From contig JAYVMW010000051.1 of the NCBI GenBank assembly GCA_043758755.1, positions 1 to 64,000 of the forward strand: a stretch of 64,000 nt of DNA. Direction: 5' to 3'. The position numbers were made by a program, and so were the translations under genes. The DNA comes from Solimicrobium sp043758755. GTDB lineage: Bacteria > Pseudomonadota > Gammaproteobacteria > Burkholderiales > Burkholderiaceae_D. The notes beneath the pieces were generated by a model. The model ran no database searches. It had not been told where the DNA came from and saw nothing but the letters and a program-made list of their open reading frames with translations. This document shows positions 17,123 through 24,794 of this stretch, one piece after another. Each line of letters begins with the position of its first letter. Positions within the stretch are counted from its first letter, which is position 1.

Positions 17123-17707
17123 CTAATACGAAAACGTGTGCCGCACCAGCGCCGTGAAATAGTCGACTTTGGTCGCAGCTCCCGGTTTTTCCGTAATGCT
17201 TTCAAATTCGACCTGATAGGCATTGACTTCAAGCGGATTGATCGCGGTAATCCTGGGATAACGGCGTGCGCCCGGTCCAATCAGGTAGTACGGGTTGTTC
17301 GGGTTGTCCTTGGCCGTTTCCAGATCATATTGCCGGGCCACGGCGTCCGTAGAATGCAGCCGGCACAGATCGGCATAGTATTGGCGCCAGGCCGGGTCGA
17401 ACGTATTGCACGCGGTAATAAACTCATGAATCTGATTTTCTACAAAACTGCTCATGGCGCTGATCGTTTCCCGGCTGACCACCTGCTGTTTGACGACATG
17501 GCCATTGGCATCAATGCTGCTGACTACCGGAATGACCGTGTGGATTTTTGCCAGAACAAAATTGGCAGCAATCGACAAGGCCAGCAGTATCATCAGCAAC
17601 ACAATCCCCAGATAGGCACGGTCACGCTCCTGCCTGACTTTATTGGCGCCGCCCAGCAGCGCATTGCGCATGGCCGGATCATTTTGGAAAGTGTGATCCC
17701 CTGACAT
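17123..17707 (-). CDS. virB8: VirB8-like protein, C-terminus cut by TAG
   Basis: This is an inner-membrane scaffold with one N-terminal transmembrane helix (YLGIVLLMILLALSIAANFV) and a periplasmic NTF2-like domain (ETISAMSSFVENQIHEFI, YYLIGPGARRYPRITAINPL). The TAG at 17123-17125 ends it at FTALVRHTFSY. In the same frame the DNA continues PLALGDRWENPLGFAATSY to a TAA at 17039-17041, which is exactly the conserved VirB8 ending (E/I-N-P-L-G-F-x-x-x-x-Y). A single amber codon therefore removes about 27 residues including the last strand. The start could also be 17734, overlapping virB6 by 14 bp; neither start has a clear ribosome-binding site. Confidence 0.9.
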   Translation of the reverse strand: MSGDHTFQNDPAMRNALLGGANKVRQERDRAYLGIVLLMILLALSIAANFVLAKIHTVIPVVSSIDANGHVVKQQVVSRETISAMSSFVENQIHEFITACNTFDPAWRQYYADLCRLHSTDAVARQYDLETAKDNPNNPYYLIGPGARRYPRITAINPLEVNAYQVEFESITEKPGAATKVDYFTALVRHTFSY

Positions 17708-17720
17708 ATTCGATCTGGAT

Positions 17721-18584
17721 TCAACCGCGCACATGGCTGGCGAACTTCATGGCGATGGTTTCACCATACGATGCCGCGCCGCTGGACAGATAGCCGGCCC
17801 ATTCCCTGACCTGCAGCATGAACAGAACCAGGACCGCTTCAACGATGAACACATTGGTGACAATATGCGACTCCGGTTTCAGGTCAGGACGGGTATTAAT
17901 CAAACTGGCAGTCTGGTTGATATCCGCAATAAATTGTTCGAACGCCACAAAGCCAAGTTTTACGATGGTTACAACCAGGATGTAGATCAGGGCAAAATCC
18001 AGCATTTTGCTCAACCAGTTAATACACCACTGGCGCGATCCTTCAAACAGGGCAAAGCCGATAAACAGCGGCAGCAGCAGCATCGTGATGGCCAGACCGA
18101 TTTTGGCCAGAGTCATGTAAAACAGCGCCACCGTAAACAGCAGGGAATTGATAATCAGCAGCACTGTTCCCTCAATGATGGCGTTAATCTGAAAGATACT
18201 GCTGCTACGCAGGGTGCGTGAAATATGGTCGGCATTTTTAAACAGGGCGTTGAGCAGATTGGTTGCCGGTTCGCCGGCCAGTATCGTTGCCGCACCCGAA
18301 TCCATAAATGAAACGAACAGGCCATAGATCTGACTGGCCAGTCCGCCCCAGTTCAGCACACCAAACACAGCCACCGTCATGACGATTTTTGCCAGCATCT
18401 CGCGCCATTCCAGTGCGGCATAACCGGCGAAGATGCGGTAGCCAAACAGGGCCCAGTAGAGTATTGCGGCCAGATATACGGGCTCTGCAACTGCGTTGGC
18501 AAGACCCGGATAGACCCGGTCCAAAAAAACGCGGGTGACGCTGTCGGTCGCACCAAGAAATCCATCGATGGTCAGTAATTCCAT
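17721..18584 (-). CDS. virB6: VirB6/TrbL-type inner-membrane channel protein
   Basis: This is a 287-residue polytopic protein with 5-7 hydrophobic segments, including VYLAAILYWALFGYRIFAGY, IVMTVAVFGVLNWGGLASQI, LLITMLLLPLFIGF-type stretches around 165-185, and ALIYILVVTIVKLGFVAF. The central Trp/Gly-rich motif and the position between virB5 and virB8 fit VirB6. It is the membrane platform for substrate passage. The order virB5, small lipoprotein, virB6, virB8 is that of compact VirB operons. Confidence 0.9.
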   Translation of the reverse strand: MELLTIDGFLGATDSVTRVFLDRVYPGLANAVAEPVYLAAILYWALFGYRIFAGYAALEWREMLAKIVMTVAVFGVLNWGGLASQIYGLFVSFMDSGAATILAGEPATNLLNALFKNADHISRTLRSSSIFQINAIIEGTVLLIINSLLFTVALFYMTLAKIGLAITMLLLPLFIGFALFEGSRQWCINWLSKMLDFALIYILVVTIVKLGFVAFEQFIADINQTASLINTRPDLKPESHIVTNVFIVEAVLVLFMLQVREWAGYLSSGAASYGETIAMKFASHVRG

Positions 18585-18591
18585 GGAGTCG

Positions 18592-18786
18592 TTATCCTTC
18601 GGTCTGAACCGAATTTACCGGCTGAAAATCGCACCCGGCGCAGGGAGACTGGTCGAATTTTCCGGAGTTGCCCACGCAGCCGGTAACTGCCAGCAGCACT
18701 GTCAGGTTCAGGCAGTTTTTTGACAACCGTCGTTCAGAACGGCAACGCGCCAACAGACACGTAAATAGACGGGCAGCCGAATTCAT
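18592..18786 (-). CDS. small lipoprotein in virB operon (VirB7/Eex-like)
   Basis: The product has 64 residues. A lipobox VLLAVTGC lies at about residues 30-37, followed by a short polar mature part with a second Cys pair (SPCAGC). Its ATG overlaps the virB5 stop (ATGA at 18783-18786), so it is translationally coupled. Small lipoproteins at this place are either VirB7, which stabilises VirB9, or entry-exclusion proteins. The sequence is too short to decide. Confidence 0.7.
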   Translation of the reverse strand: MNSAARLFTCLLARCRSERRLSKNCLNLTVLLAVTGCVGNSGKFDQSPCAGCDFQPVNSVQTEG

Positions 18787-19490
18787 GGCTCACTCTGACC
18801 ATCGGGCTGCTGGCCATAACGCTGCTGATTTTGCGCTGCAGCCTGATTCTGGGCATTGAGCATGTTGGCCTGTAAATTCAGATTCATCACACTCAGTTTG
18901 GCCATGGCCGACTGCAGCATGCCGTTTTCAGCAGCAATCCGGCTTTGCAGATCTGCGGCATCCTTGGTGTTGCTGGTCTGTTCAATCTGTCCGGCCATGG
19001 CAGTCAGATTGTTTAAATTAGTCTGCACCTGTGCATACAGCGCCTGCCCACCGGCCATGGCGGCGCGCACTGCGTCGGTGCTTAACTGATAGCCGGTCGC
19101 ATCCAGACTGTCCGGATTTTGAAACAGTTCACGCGGCAGGGTTCTGATCTGGGCTTCGACATTTTTCTGTATCGTGTCGAACGCCCCGCTCTTTTGCCGC
19201 GCCACCACATCCTGCCATGAACCCGGCACTACCGAAGCAGCGGTGGCGGCATCGGTCAAGCCGATCTCACCCCGGCCATAGTGCCCGGTTACCGCTTCGT
19301 ATTGCTGACTGAGTTTATTGAACTGGTCGCGCATGTTCTTTAACTGTTCAGCCCACCTTGCCATGGTTTCAACTTGATTCTGCAATGCCTGAAAATCAGA
19401 GGTCACTGTAACCGGGATCTGCGCATAGGCCGGCATGAGCGCCATGCTGCATAGAACAAAAAAATTCAATCCAGACTTTTTTTGCATCAT
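18783..19490 (-). CDS. virB5: VirB5-type minor pilus subunit
   Basis: The product has 235 residues from ATG 19490, which follows GAGGAG. An upstream in-frame start at 19565 lies within virB4 and is rejected. The signal peptide ends at MPAYAQIPV. The mature protein is helical and Gln-rich (DFQALQNQVETMARWAEQLK, DQFNKLSQQYEAVTGHYG), the usual VirB5/TraC look, with VIVPGSW-like and RELFQNPDSL motifs. It is predicted at the pilus tip. It starts 8 bp after virB4. Confidence 0.9.
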   Translation of the reverse strand: MMQKKSGLNFFVLCSMALMPAYAQIPVTVTSDFQALQNQVETMARWAEQLKNMRDQFNKLSQQYEAVTGHYGRGEIGLTDAATAASVVPGSWQDVVARQKSGAFDTIQKNVEAQIRTLPRELFQNPDSLDATGYQLSTDAVRAAMAGGQALYAQVQTNLNNLTAMAGQIEQTSNTKDAADLQSRIAAENGMLQSAMAKLSVMNLNLQANMLNAQNQAAAQNQQRYGQQPDGQSEP

Positions 19491-19498
19491 TGAACTCC

Positions 19499-22039
19499 TC
19501 AGGCGTTTTGAGCCAGGTTGTGGGTGCGTTCCTGTAATGAACGTTGCATGAACACCGGCACCCACTGCTCCGGATCCTGGGTGCCGAGTTCATCGGTGAT
19601 ACGTTCCATCAGGGCCACACCTTTGTCATTGGAAGACAAAACCGGAATGAATTCAGGCATGTCACTTAAATCAAGCTGCGCCTTCACAGATTCACTGCCG
19701 CGCTTGATGATAAATTTGCGTGACTTCACGTTGTCGATTAAAAACTGAAACTCGGTCTCCGTGTTACGCAATCGGTCGACAAACTCTTCACGCTGATATT
19801 TGTCATTGGGCAGATAAATTTTGGTGACCGTTTGTTTCAGTATTGAATCGGTTTCGCAGTACAGGTATTTGGCATCCGGGGTTACAAATACCAGAATGCC
19901 GTTCTTGCGCCTGATCTGCATGATGTAGGCATCGATTTTTTCACGCCAGTAGCCGTGTTTCACCAGATTCTGTCCTTCTTCGAGCACCAGAATAAACGGT
20001 TGCCCGTTCATGGCCTGCTCGATGCGATGGAACGGATAACTCAGCACCACGGGCAATTCCGGCCTGGCATTGCCATCCTTGATAAGCTGCTGCATTTCAA
20101 AACAGTAATGCCGGCAGCCGGTCAGATCAAACTGATCATCCTCGTTATCAAACACGCTCCAGTTCGCACCCAATACACCGTTGGCACCATGCCAGATCGC
20201 CATATCCCGTTCGAGTTCGGTGCCGGTGCCAAAACACCAGGACAGATTGCGCAGGCGCCGGTCGACCATATCGGTGAACAGATAGTTTTCATCAACCGCT
20301 TTTTTGAAGAGGCGGATATCGTCGGCGCTGACCTTGGCACCGTAGCAGGTACGCATCAGGGTCAGCAGTTCAACCAGATACATGCGGTTTTCCGGCGTAT
20401 CGGGCAGGCGGAACGGATTCCAGCCGCTTTGCCCCAGCACCGACAGCGTGGTGTGCACACCACCCATGGCCGCCATAAATACTTTGGCGCCATGCCGGTT
20501 ATCAAACCAGAACACGCGCGGCGCGGCCTTGTCGGCCATGGCAATCAGGGCCGACAACAGGGTAGTTTTGCCGGAACCGGTGTCAGCCGTGATGGCGGTA
20601 TGCCCGGCTACCATGCCATCCATCTCGCGATGAAAATTGAAATGATAGGCAGTCCTGCTTTCGGTCTCGAATGCCATGATGGCCGGGCCCCACAGATTGC
20701 CGGCTATTTTTCCTCTAGCAAAATTATGCAGCGAAGCGAAGCCGGCAAAGTTGGCGGATTTGATCTTGCCTCTGCGCGCGATGAAATGCTGTGCCTGACC
20801 GGGCAGTTGCGACCAGAAAAAGGACTCAACGGCAAACTGCTCGCGCACCGCTTTCACACCCAGTCCGACAAAGGCCTTTTTGAGGTAACCGACTGCCGTA
20901 TCGAGTTCTGCAATGGTTTTGCTGCACGCCTGGCTCGCACCGTGTGGCGTATGCGAGGCAACATGCACCAGCATGCTCAGATGGTGCAGGCCATTGACGG
21001 AACGTCCACGAGTCAGATCCTGCAGGCCCTGCTTTAATTCCTCATTGTCTTCATCGGCGATGCCTTCCTGATCATTGACGGCAATGCGACGCTTTTCCAG
21101 CTTCATGTCGGCTTCCGCATGGATACGGTCGGTGTAAAAAAACGATTGAGTAATAATGAACTCAACCGGCAACTTCATAAATTCTTCCAACATGCCCGAT
21201 GCGGTTCTGGACGGCCACTCTGCCATGCTGACCACGGCGCCGACCCGGCTGCCGGCCAGTCCCTGCACTTCCATCAGATTACTTACGCCATTGAAATTCA
21301 GTCGCGACAGCGCCAGGGTTTTATCTAACGGCACATCCGTCACGGGTACGCGCTCCTGCTCCAGATTGACCAGGTAGTGAAACAATTCTGCAGGTTCGGA
21401 ATAATCTGGGCTTGCACTATCCGACGCGCGCTGAATGGACAGCCGCTTCGCACCATAGTCTGCCAGCGTATCAAGCAGTACCTGCGCGGCTTCGTTGATA
21501 CCTTTGGCCTGTTCCTGAAAAGTATCCAGATCGGACTGACTGATTTTCTGACCGGAAAGCGCGCTGGCTATCCGGTCTACCAGACCGGGCGCACCCTGTC
21601 TGAATTTATTGCAGACGATGGATATATAAATTTCATTGATATAAAAGCTCTTGCTTTCATAACGTCTGCGCCACGCTTCATTGAAGTAGCGGGCAAACCA
21701 GGTCTGGCACTGCCCTTCCGGATAGCTGTGCATTTTTCTGCGGATCAAATGCACATAAATACCGCGATCGCTGCCGGCAATCGAGCGCAGTGCGGTATTG
21801 CGCCGGTGCTCAAACTGTTTGATCTGCTGTGCGGTCAGCGACTCAAAGTTCAGGCCGTCGATTTTGATGACCTGCACCAGCCCGTCATCTTTGGTCATGA
21901 CGGTATTGTCATCATAATGCGCGGTATAGGGAATCATGTCGCTCAATGACATTTCTTTCGCGTCTTCCGTGATGCCTTTGGGCACGGGAACCGACAGCGC
22001 CACATCAAACTTTTTTTTCAGATAATCAGCGAGGCGCAT
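19499..22039 (-). CDS. virB4: VirB4 secretion ATPase
   Basis: This 846-residue ATPase (CagE/TrbE family) powers pilus assembly and secretion at the inner membrane. The N-terminal domain (YTAHYDDNTVMTKDDGLVQV, RRNTALRSIAGSDRGIYVHL) is typical. Walker A is TADTGSGKTTLL near residue 485. The Walker B region near 684 reads FILVLEEGQNLV, with Glu-Glu where most VirB4 proteins have Asp-Glu. Downstream IRRKNGILVFVTPDAKYLY fits the family. It overlaps virB3 by 14 bp. Length and order are normal. Confidence 0.95.
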   Translation of the reverse strand: MRLADYLKKKFDVALSVPVPKGITEDAKEMSLSDMIPYTAHYDDNTVMTKDDGLVQVIKIDGLNFESLTAQQIKQFEHRRNTALRSIAGSDRGIYVHLIRRKMHSYPEGQCQTWFARYFNEAWRRRYESKSFYINEIYISIVCNKFRQGAPGLVDRIASALSGQKISQSDLDTFQEQAKGINEAAQVLLDTLADYGAKRLSIQRASDSASPDYSEPAELFHYLVNLEQERVPVTDVPLDKTLALSRLNFNGVSNLMEVQGLAGSRVGAVVSMAEWPSRTASGMLEEFMKLPVEFIITQSFFYTDRIHAEADMKLEKRRIAVNDQEGIADEDNEELKQGLQDLTRGRSVNGLHHLSMLVHVASHTPHGASQACSKTIAELDTAVGYLKKAFVGLGVKAVREQFAVESFFWSQLPGQAQHFIARRGKIKSANFAGFASLHNFARGKIAGNLWGPAIMAFETESRTAYHFNFHREMDGMVAGHTAITADTGSGKTTLLSALIAMADKAAPRVFWFDNRHGAKVFMAAMGGVHTTLSVLGQSGWNPFRLPDTPENRMYLVELLTLMRTCYGAKVSADDIRLFKKAVDENYLFTDMVDRRLRNLSWCFGTGTELERDMAIWHGANGVLGANWSVFDNEDDQFDLTGCRHYCFEMQQLIKDGNARPELPVVLSYPFHRIEQAMNGQPFILVLEEGQNLVKHGYWREKIDAYIMQIRRKNGILVFVTPDAKYLYCETDSILKQTVTKIYLPNDKYQREEFVDRLRNTETEFQFLIDNVKSRKFIIKRGSESVKAQLDLSDMPEFIPVLSSNDKGVALMERITDELGTQDPEQWVPVFMQRSLQERTHNLAQNA

Positions 22040-22322
22040 AGCTGCGACACCTCCAGTGACGTTTGTTCATACATATCCTGAGATGGGTATACGATTCAAA
22101 AATGCCAAACAGATACACATCCTTCAAACAGACCAGATAGGAAAGAAACAGGAACAGCGGAATCAGCGCAAAAAGCCAGATTGATCGGGTGACCATGGCA
22201 GCCATGCCCGGTACCAGAAAACTGACGCCGATGCTGCCGAAGGTCAGGCCGCTGAGCATGGATGGTCTGGTCATCGACAGCACCAGCACTTCATGCGCAT
22301 CGGTTGTTTGAGGTTCGGGCAT
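22026..22322 (-). CDS. virB3: VirB3-like inner-membrane protein
   Basis: The product has 98 residues from ATG 22322, sharing bases with the virB2 stop (TGATG). VLVLSMTRPSMLSGLTFG is the hallmark VirB3 N-terminus (L-x-x-x-x-T-R-P-x-M/x-x-G), followed by two transmembrane helices and VYLFGIFESYTHLRIC. It works with VirB4 in pilus biogenesis. A longer frame to 22637 is the virB2 gene read in another frame. Confidence 0.92.
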   Translation of the reverse strand: MPEPQTTDAHEVLVLSMTRPSMLSGLTFGSIGVSFLVPGMAAMVTRSIWLFALIPLFLFLSYLVCLKDVYLFGIFESYTHLRICMNKRHWRCRSYAPR

Positions 22323-22687
22323 CAGGCTATCGTCCCGGCGTGAGTTTTCAGATCCGCAACAATATTCGGTGCGAAAAATACCAGACCTATTCCGAGACCC
22401 CAGCCGCCCAGCTCCATGAGATCGATACGTCCGGTCTTCCAGCGATAACCCTGAATTGCCAGGGTGATGATGCCGATGTAGTAGCCCCATTCCAATATCA
22501 GCAAATTGGCAATGCTGCGCAGGAAATCGGTCACGCCACTGAACGGACTGGTATCCGCTGCCCAGGCATATTCGGGTGCCAGAATCGTCAACAGGCAGGC
22601 CACCACCGCCAGCGTATCGGTGATTCTGATCAGGCAAGCCGCCTTTGCATTTGTTCCCGCTGTTTGAGCTGACTTTAATTTTTGCAT
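22322..22687 (-). CDS. virB2: VirB2-type major pilin
   Basis: The product has 121 residues. The ATG at 22687 lies 5 bases after AAGGTGG; a GTG at 22696 is also in frame. It has a long signal peptide ending PEYAWA-ADTSPF and then two hydrophobic helices (ANLLILEWGYYIGIITLAIQ and LGIGLVFFAPNIV), the standard VirB2/TrbC pilin layout. As first gene of the operon it is separated from the divergent virB1 by 145 bp, which must hold the operon promoter. Confidence 0.9.
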   Translation of the reverse strand: MQKLKSAQTAGTNAKAACLIRITDTLAVVACLLTILAPEYAWAADTSPFSGVTDFLRSIANLLILEWGYYIGIITLAIQGYRWKTGRIDLMELGGWGLGIGLVFFAPNIVADLKTHAGTIA

Positions 22688-22832
22688 GAATTCCACCTTT
22701 TCAAATTCAATCTGGAGTTCCGCCAGTTTTATCGAAATCGCTCAGAAAACCAATAGGGTAAATTTCTTTGAAATTATTTGAATTTGAGATAGATTCCAAA
22801 AGTTTGAAGGTACTTATGGAGAGCCATGGGCA

Positions 22833-23249
22833 ATGAAGACTGAGTTTATCGCTTTGGTGTTGTGCAGCATCTGCCTGCATGCCGATGCCGACTGTTTTGA
22901 CGACGCCGCGGCCTGGCATGGTGTACACGCCGGCGTGCTGCGCGCCATCGCACTGCAGGAAAACCGTCGCTGCGACGCCACAGTGCGGGTCAACAAAAAC
23001 GGCACGAGTGATATCGGCTGCATGCAGATCAATTCCGTGCATCTGCCGGAATTGGCCCTGTTCAGAATTACGAAGGAAAGTCTGCTCGATCCGTGCATTA
23101 ATATTTTCGTCGGCGCGCGCCATTACAAAAAAATGGTGCTCAAGTATGGCAATACCTGGACCGCGGTCGGGGCCTATCACAGTGAAAATCCAACCTTCCG
23201 CGATCCTTATGCGCGCAGTGTTGCGATGATTTTTAGAAGAATGCGTTAG
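22833..23249 (+). CDS. virB1: VirB1-like lytic transglycosylase
   Basis: The product has 138 residues with a signal peptide (MKTEFIALVLCSICLHADAD). The SLT/lysozyme-like domain shows the catalytic Glu in AIALQENRRCDATVRV, NGTSDIGCMQINSVHLPEL (family G-x-M-Q-(I/V)-N) and NIFVGARHYKKMVLKYG then TWTAVGAYHS. It trims peptidoglycan so the secretion apparatus can cross the wall. It is divergent from virB2. It is shorter than agrobacterial VirB1, having only the enzymatic core. Confidence 0.92.
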   Translation: MKTEFIALVLCSICLHADADCFDDAAAWHGVHAGVLRAIALQENRRCDATVRVNKNGTSDIGCMQINSVHLPELALFRITKESLLDPCINIFVGARHYKKMVLKYGNTWTAVGAYHSENPTFRDPYARSVAMIFRRMR

Positions 23250-23297
23250 CGGTGTCCAAATCCGGACCGAAGCCGCCAACAATGGACACGTTAAAAC

Positions 23298-23729
23298 TTA
23301 CTCCATCCACGAAAAATCATTTTTGTAAATCAAAGGCCTGTTGTTTGCATCCCTCTTGATAATCCAGGTCATGCCCTTTTCAGCATCGGACCGACGCCCA
23401 CAGAGCGTAATATTGTCCTTCCGGTATTCAACTCTCAATTCAACACCTGGCTTTTCATACACATAGCGGACTGACTGCCGGCTTTCATTGGCACAATTCT
23501 CGGCACAGGTCGTGGTGATCCAGTGCTGCATGCCTTGCTTATCCTGCTCCGATGCATCACCAAAAAGAGCATTCGAAATATAGTCGATAATTTCGCGCAG
23601 GATGTTCTGAATGGAATTATCACTTTTCACTGGCTCAGCAATCGGACGTGCTTTGGTCATGGCAGGTTGTACCAGACAGGCTATATTGCCTGACTGGATT
23701 GGTTTGAGGGGGATATTAATTGGGTACAT
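23298..23729 (-). CDS. hypothetical protein, effector-like start
   Basis: The product has 143 residues from ATG 23729 (GGAG upstream, preferred over the open frame to 23837). I do not recognise it. It starts MYPINIPLKPIQSG, similar in style to the neighbouring effector-like proteins. It has a helical segment IQNILREIIDYISNALFG followed by a Cys-containing, strand-rich C-terminal half (VRYVYEKPGVELRVEYRKDN, MTWIIKRDANNRPLIY). It has no signal peptide or membrane segment. It lies beside virB1 on the opposite strand, so it could be a secreted substrate; that is inference from position only. Confidence 0.55.
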   Translation of the reverse strand: MYPINIPLKPIQSGNIACLVQPAMTKARPIAEPVKSDNSIQNILREIIDYISNALFGDASEQDKQGMQHWITTTCAENCANESRQSVRYVYEKPGVELRVEYRKDNITLCGRRSDAEKGMTWIIKRDANNRPLIYKNDFSWME

Positions 23730-23862
23730 GGAGTCGCTCCTTTGGTGAAAGCCTGTGAAATCGAATACCTCGGAAATGGCCGCAGACCATCTGAATTGCC
23801 GCCGGTGTTCAATGTATTTGACTGATTTCACCAACACAATCTGGGTTATTACGGAGCGCGAA

Positions 23863-24030
23863 ATGAAATTTCACCCTCCGATTGAACAACTCAACTTCGC
23901 GTCAAAACTCACACCAGATTATTGTCTTGCGCGAGTTGATCCGATTGATCGCTTGCAAAAGCATAACCTGAACTTATTTTGCAACAGTAATAATAAGATC
24001 TTCATCATCGAAGTGATTACTCTGGGATAA
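23863..24030 (+). CDS. small hypothetical ORF
   Basis: The frame has 55 residues starting MKFHPPIEQLNFASK behind GGAG (5 bases before ATG). No domain is recognised. It fills the gap between the hypothetical gene at 23298 and the DUF6445 gene and may be a chance frame. Confidence 0.25.
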   Translation: MKFHPPIEQLNFASKLTPDYCLARVDPIDRLQKHNLNLFCNSNNKIFIIEVITLG

Positions 24031-24115
24031 ACTCTCCAGTCGGAAGCCGGCAACTTCATATATTGATAATTAATATTGTTGACAAGTGGTTCAATCAGAA
24101 CAGCCCGAAACCCTG

Positions 24116-24778
24116 CTAATTCCGGCAGGTAAAAAACCCGTTCAATGTCAGCCGTCCCTGCTGCGGATTTGAACCAAGCAGCTCAGGCTTGGTGATATGT
24201 GCGGAGTGAAAAATGGTGCCATCATAAAAAATGACCCGGTTCCACAGCGGAGGAATGGTACAGAACAATTCAAACTGGTGGTTCGATTCGGTAATGTAAC
24301 CCTGTTGTGAGACGCTGCTCGCCTCAGAAGATTCTGCCGGCGCGACTCTGGGTCGGTAGAAGCTGGTGCCGCCCAGGACCGGATTGTTAAACAGATACAG
24401 CACCGAGGCAACTACGCAGTGTTGCGGATTGTCGGACAACTGATCCTGATGACAGATGCGCTGGTTGGCGGCCAACTCGTGGGGTGGCAGAGTTATCATG
24501 GACAGGCGACTGTACATGCTCACGGTGCGCCGCGCCTGCAGATGGGTTCTGATATTGAGAATAAAAAAATCATTCAGTCGCGCCGAAAAATCGGCCGGCA
24601 TTTCATATTCAATACCGGGGTAGGCATTTCGGGACGGGGTGGAAAATTTGCTGCGTTCAGTGCCGGCCAGCTCAACGAGCGCGTGCGGATTGTGCAGGAA
24701 ATTATCGATCACCACGCAGGGCTTGTAGCCGGGCAGATCGACCAGCATGATTTTTGGATTGGGGTTAAATAAAGTCAC
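24116..24778 (-). CDS. DUF6445-like putative 2-oxoglutarate/Fe(II) oxygenase
   Basis: The product has 220 residues from GTG 24778. The fold pattern is that of a prolyl-hydroxylase-like oxygenase: an HxD pair in RICHQDQLSDN, a strand block CVVASVLYLFNNPVLGGTSF, a distal His in GTIFHSAHI and an Arg in QGRLTLNGFF. The early block KPCVVIDNFLHNPHALVELA matches DUF6445 proteins, which are often found near TonB receptors with tryptophan-halogenase-like and SapC-like genes. It is the last gene of the MFS-GH1-GH3-antiporter operon, 16 bp after the antiporter. Reaction and substrate are unknown. Confidence 0.7.
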   Translation of the reverse strand: MTLFNPNPKIMLVDLPGYKPCVVIDNFLHNPHALVELAGTERSKFSTPSRNAYPGIEYEMPADFSARLNDFFILNIRTHLQARRTVSMYSRLSMITLPPHELAANQRICHQDQLSDNPQHCVVASVLYLFNNPVLGGTSFYRPRVAPAESSEASSVSQQGYITESNHQFELFCTIPPLWNRVIFYDGTIFHSAHITKPELLGSNPQQGRLTLNGFFTCRN

Positions 24779-24794
24779 GGCAGGTTTTGCTGGT

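Noticed and set aside
491..17125. full reassignment of TAG to an amino acid
   Set aside because: Several well-defined genes (xylB, the Tat-type GH3, virB1, chalcone-isomerase-like, pentapeptide genes) end normally at TAG.
18783..19565. longer VirB5 starting at 19565
   Set aside because: The extra 25 residues overlap virB4 and precede the signal peptide; ATG 19490 has GAGGAG.
19955..21037. 360-residue plus-strand ORF inside virB4
   Set aside because: It is antisense to a gene with clear VirB4 motifs; its protein is His/Gln-rich and low-complexity as expected from a reverse frame.
22026..22637. 203-residue frame as an extended VirB3
   Set aside because: The upstream half is virB2 in another frame; VirB3 begins at 22322 by family alignment.
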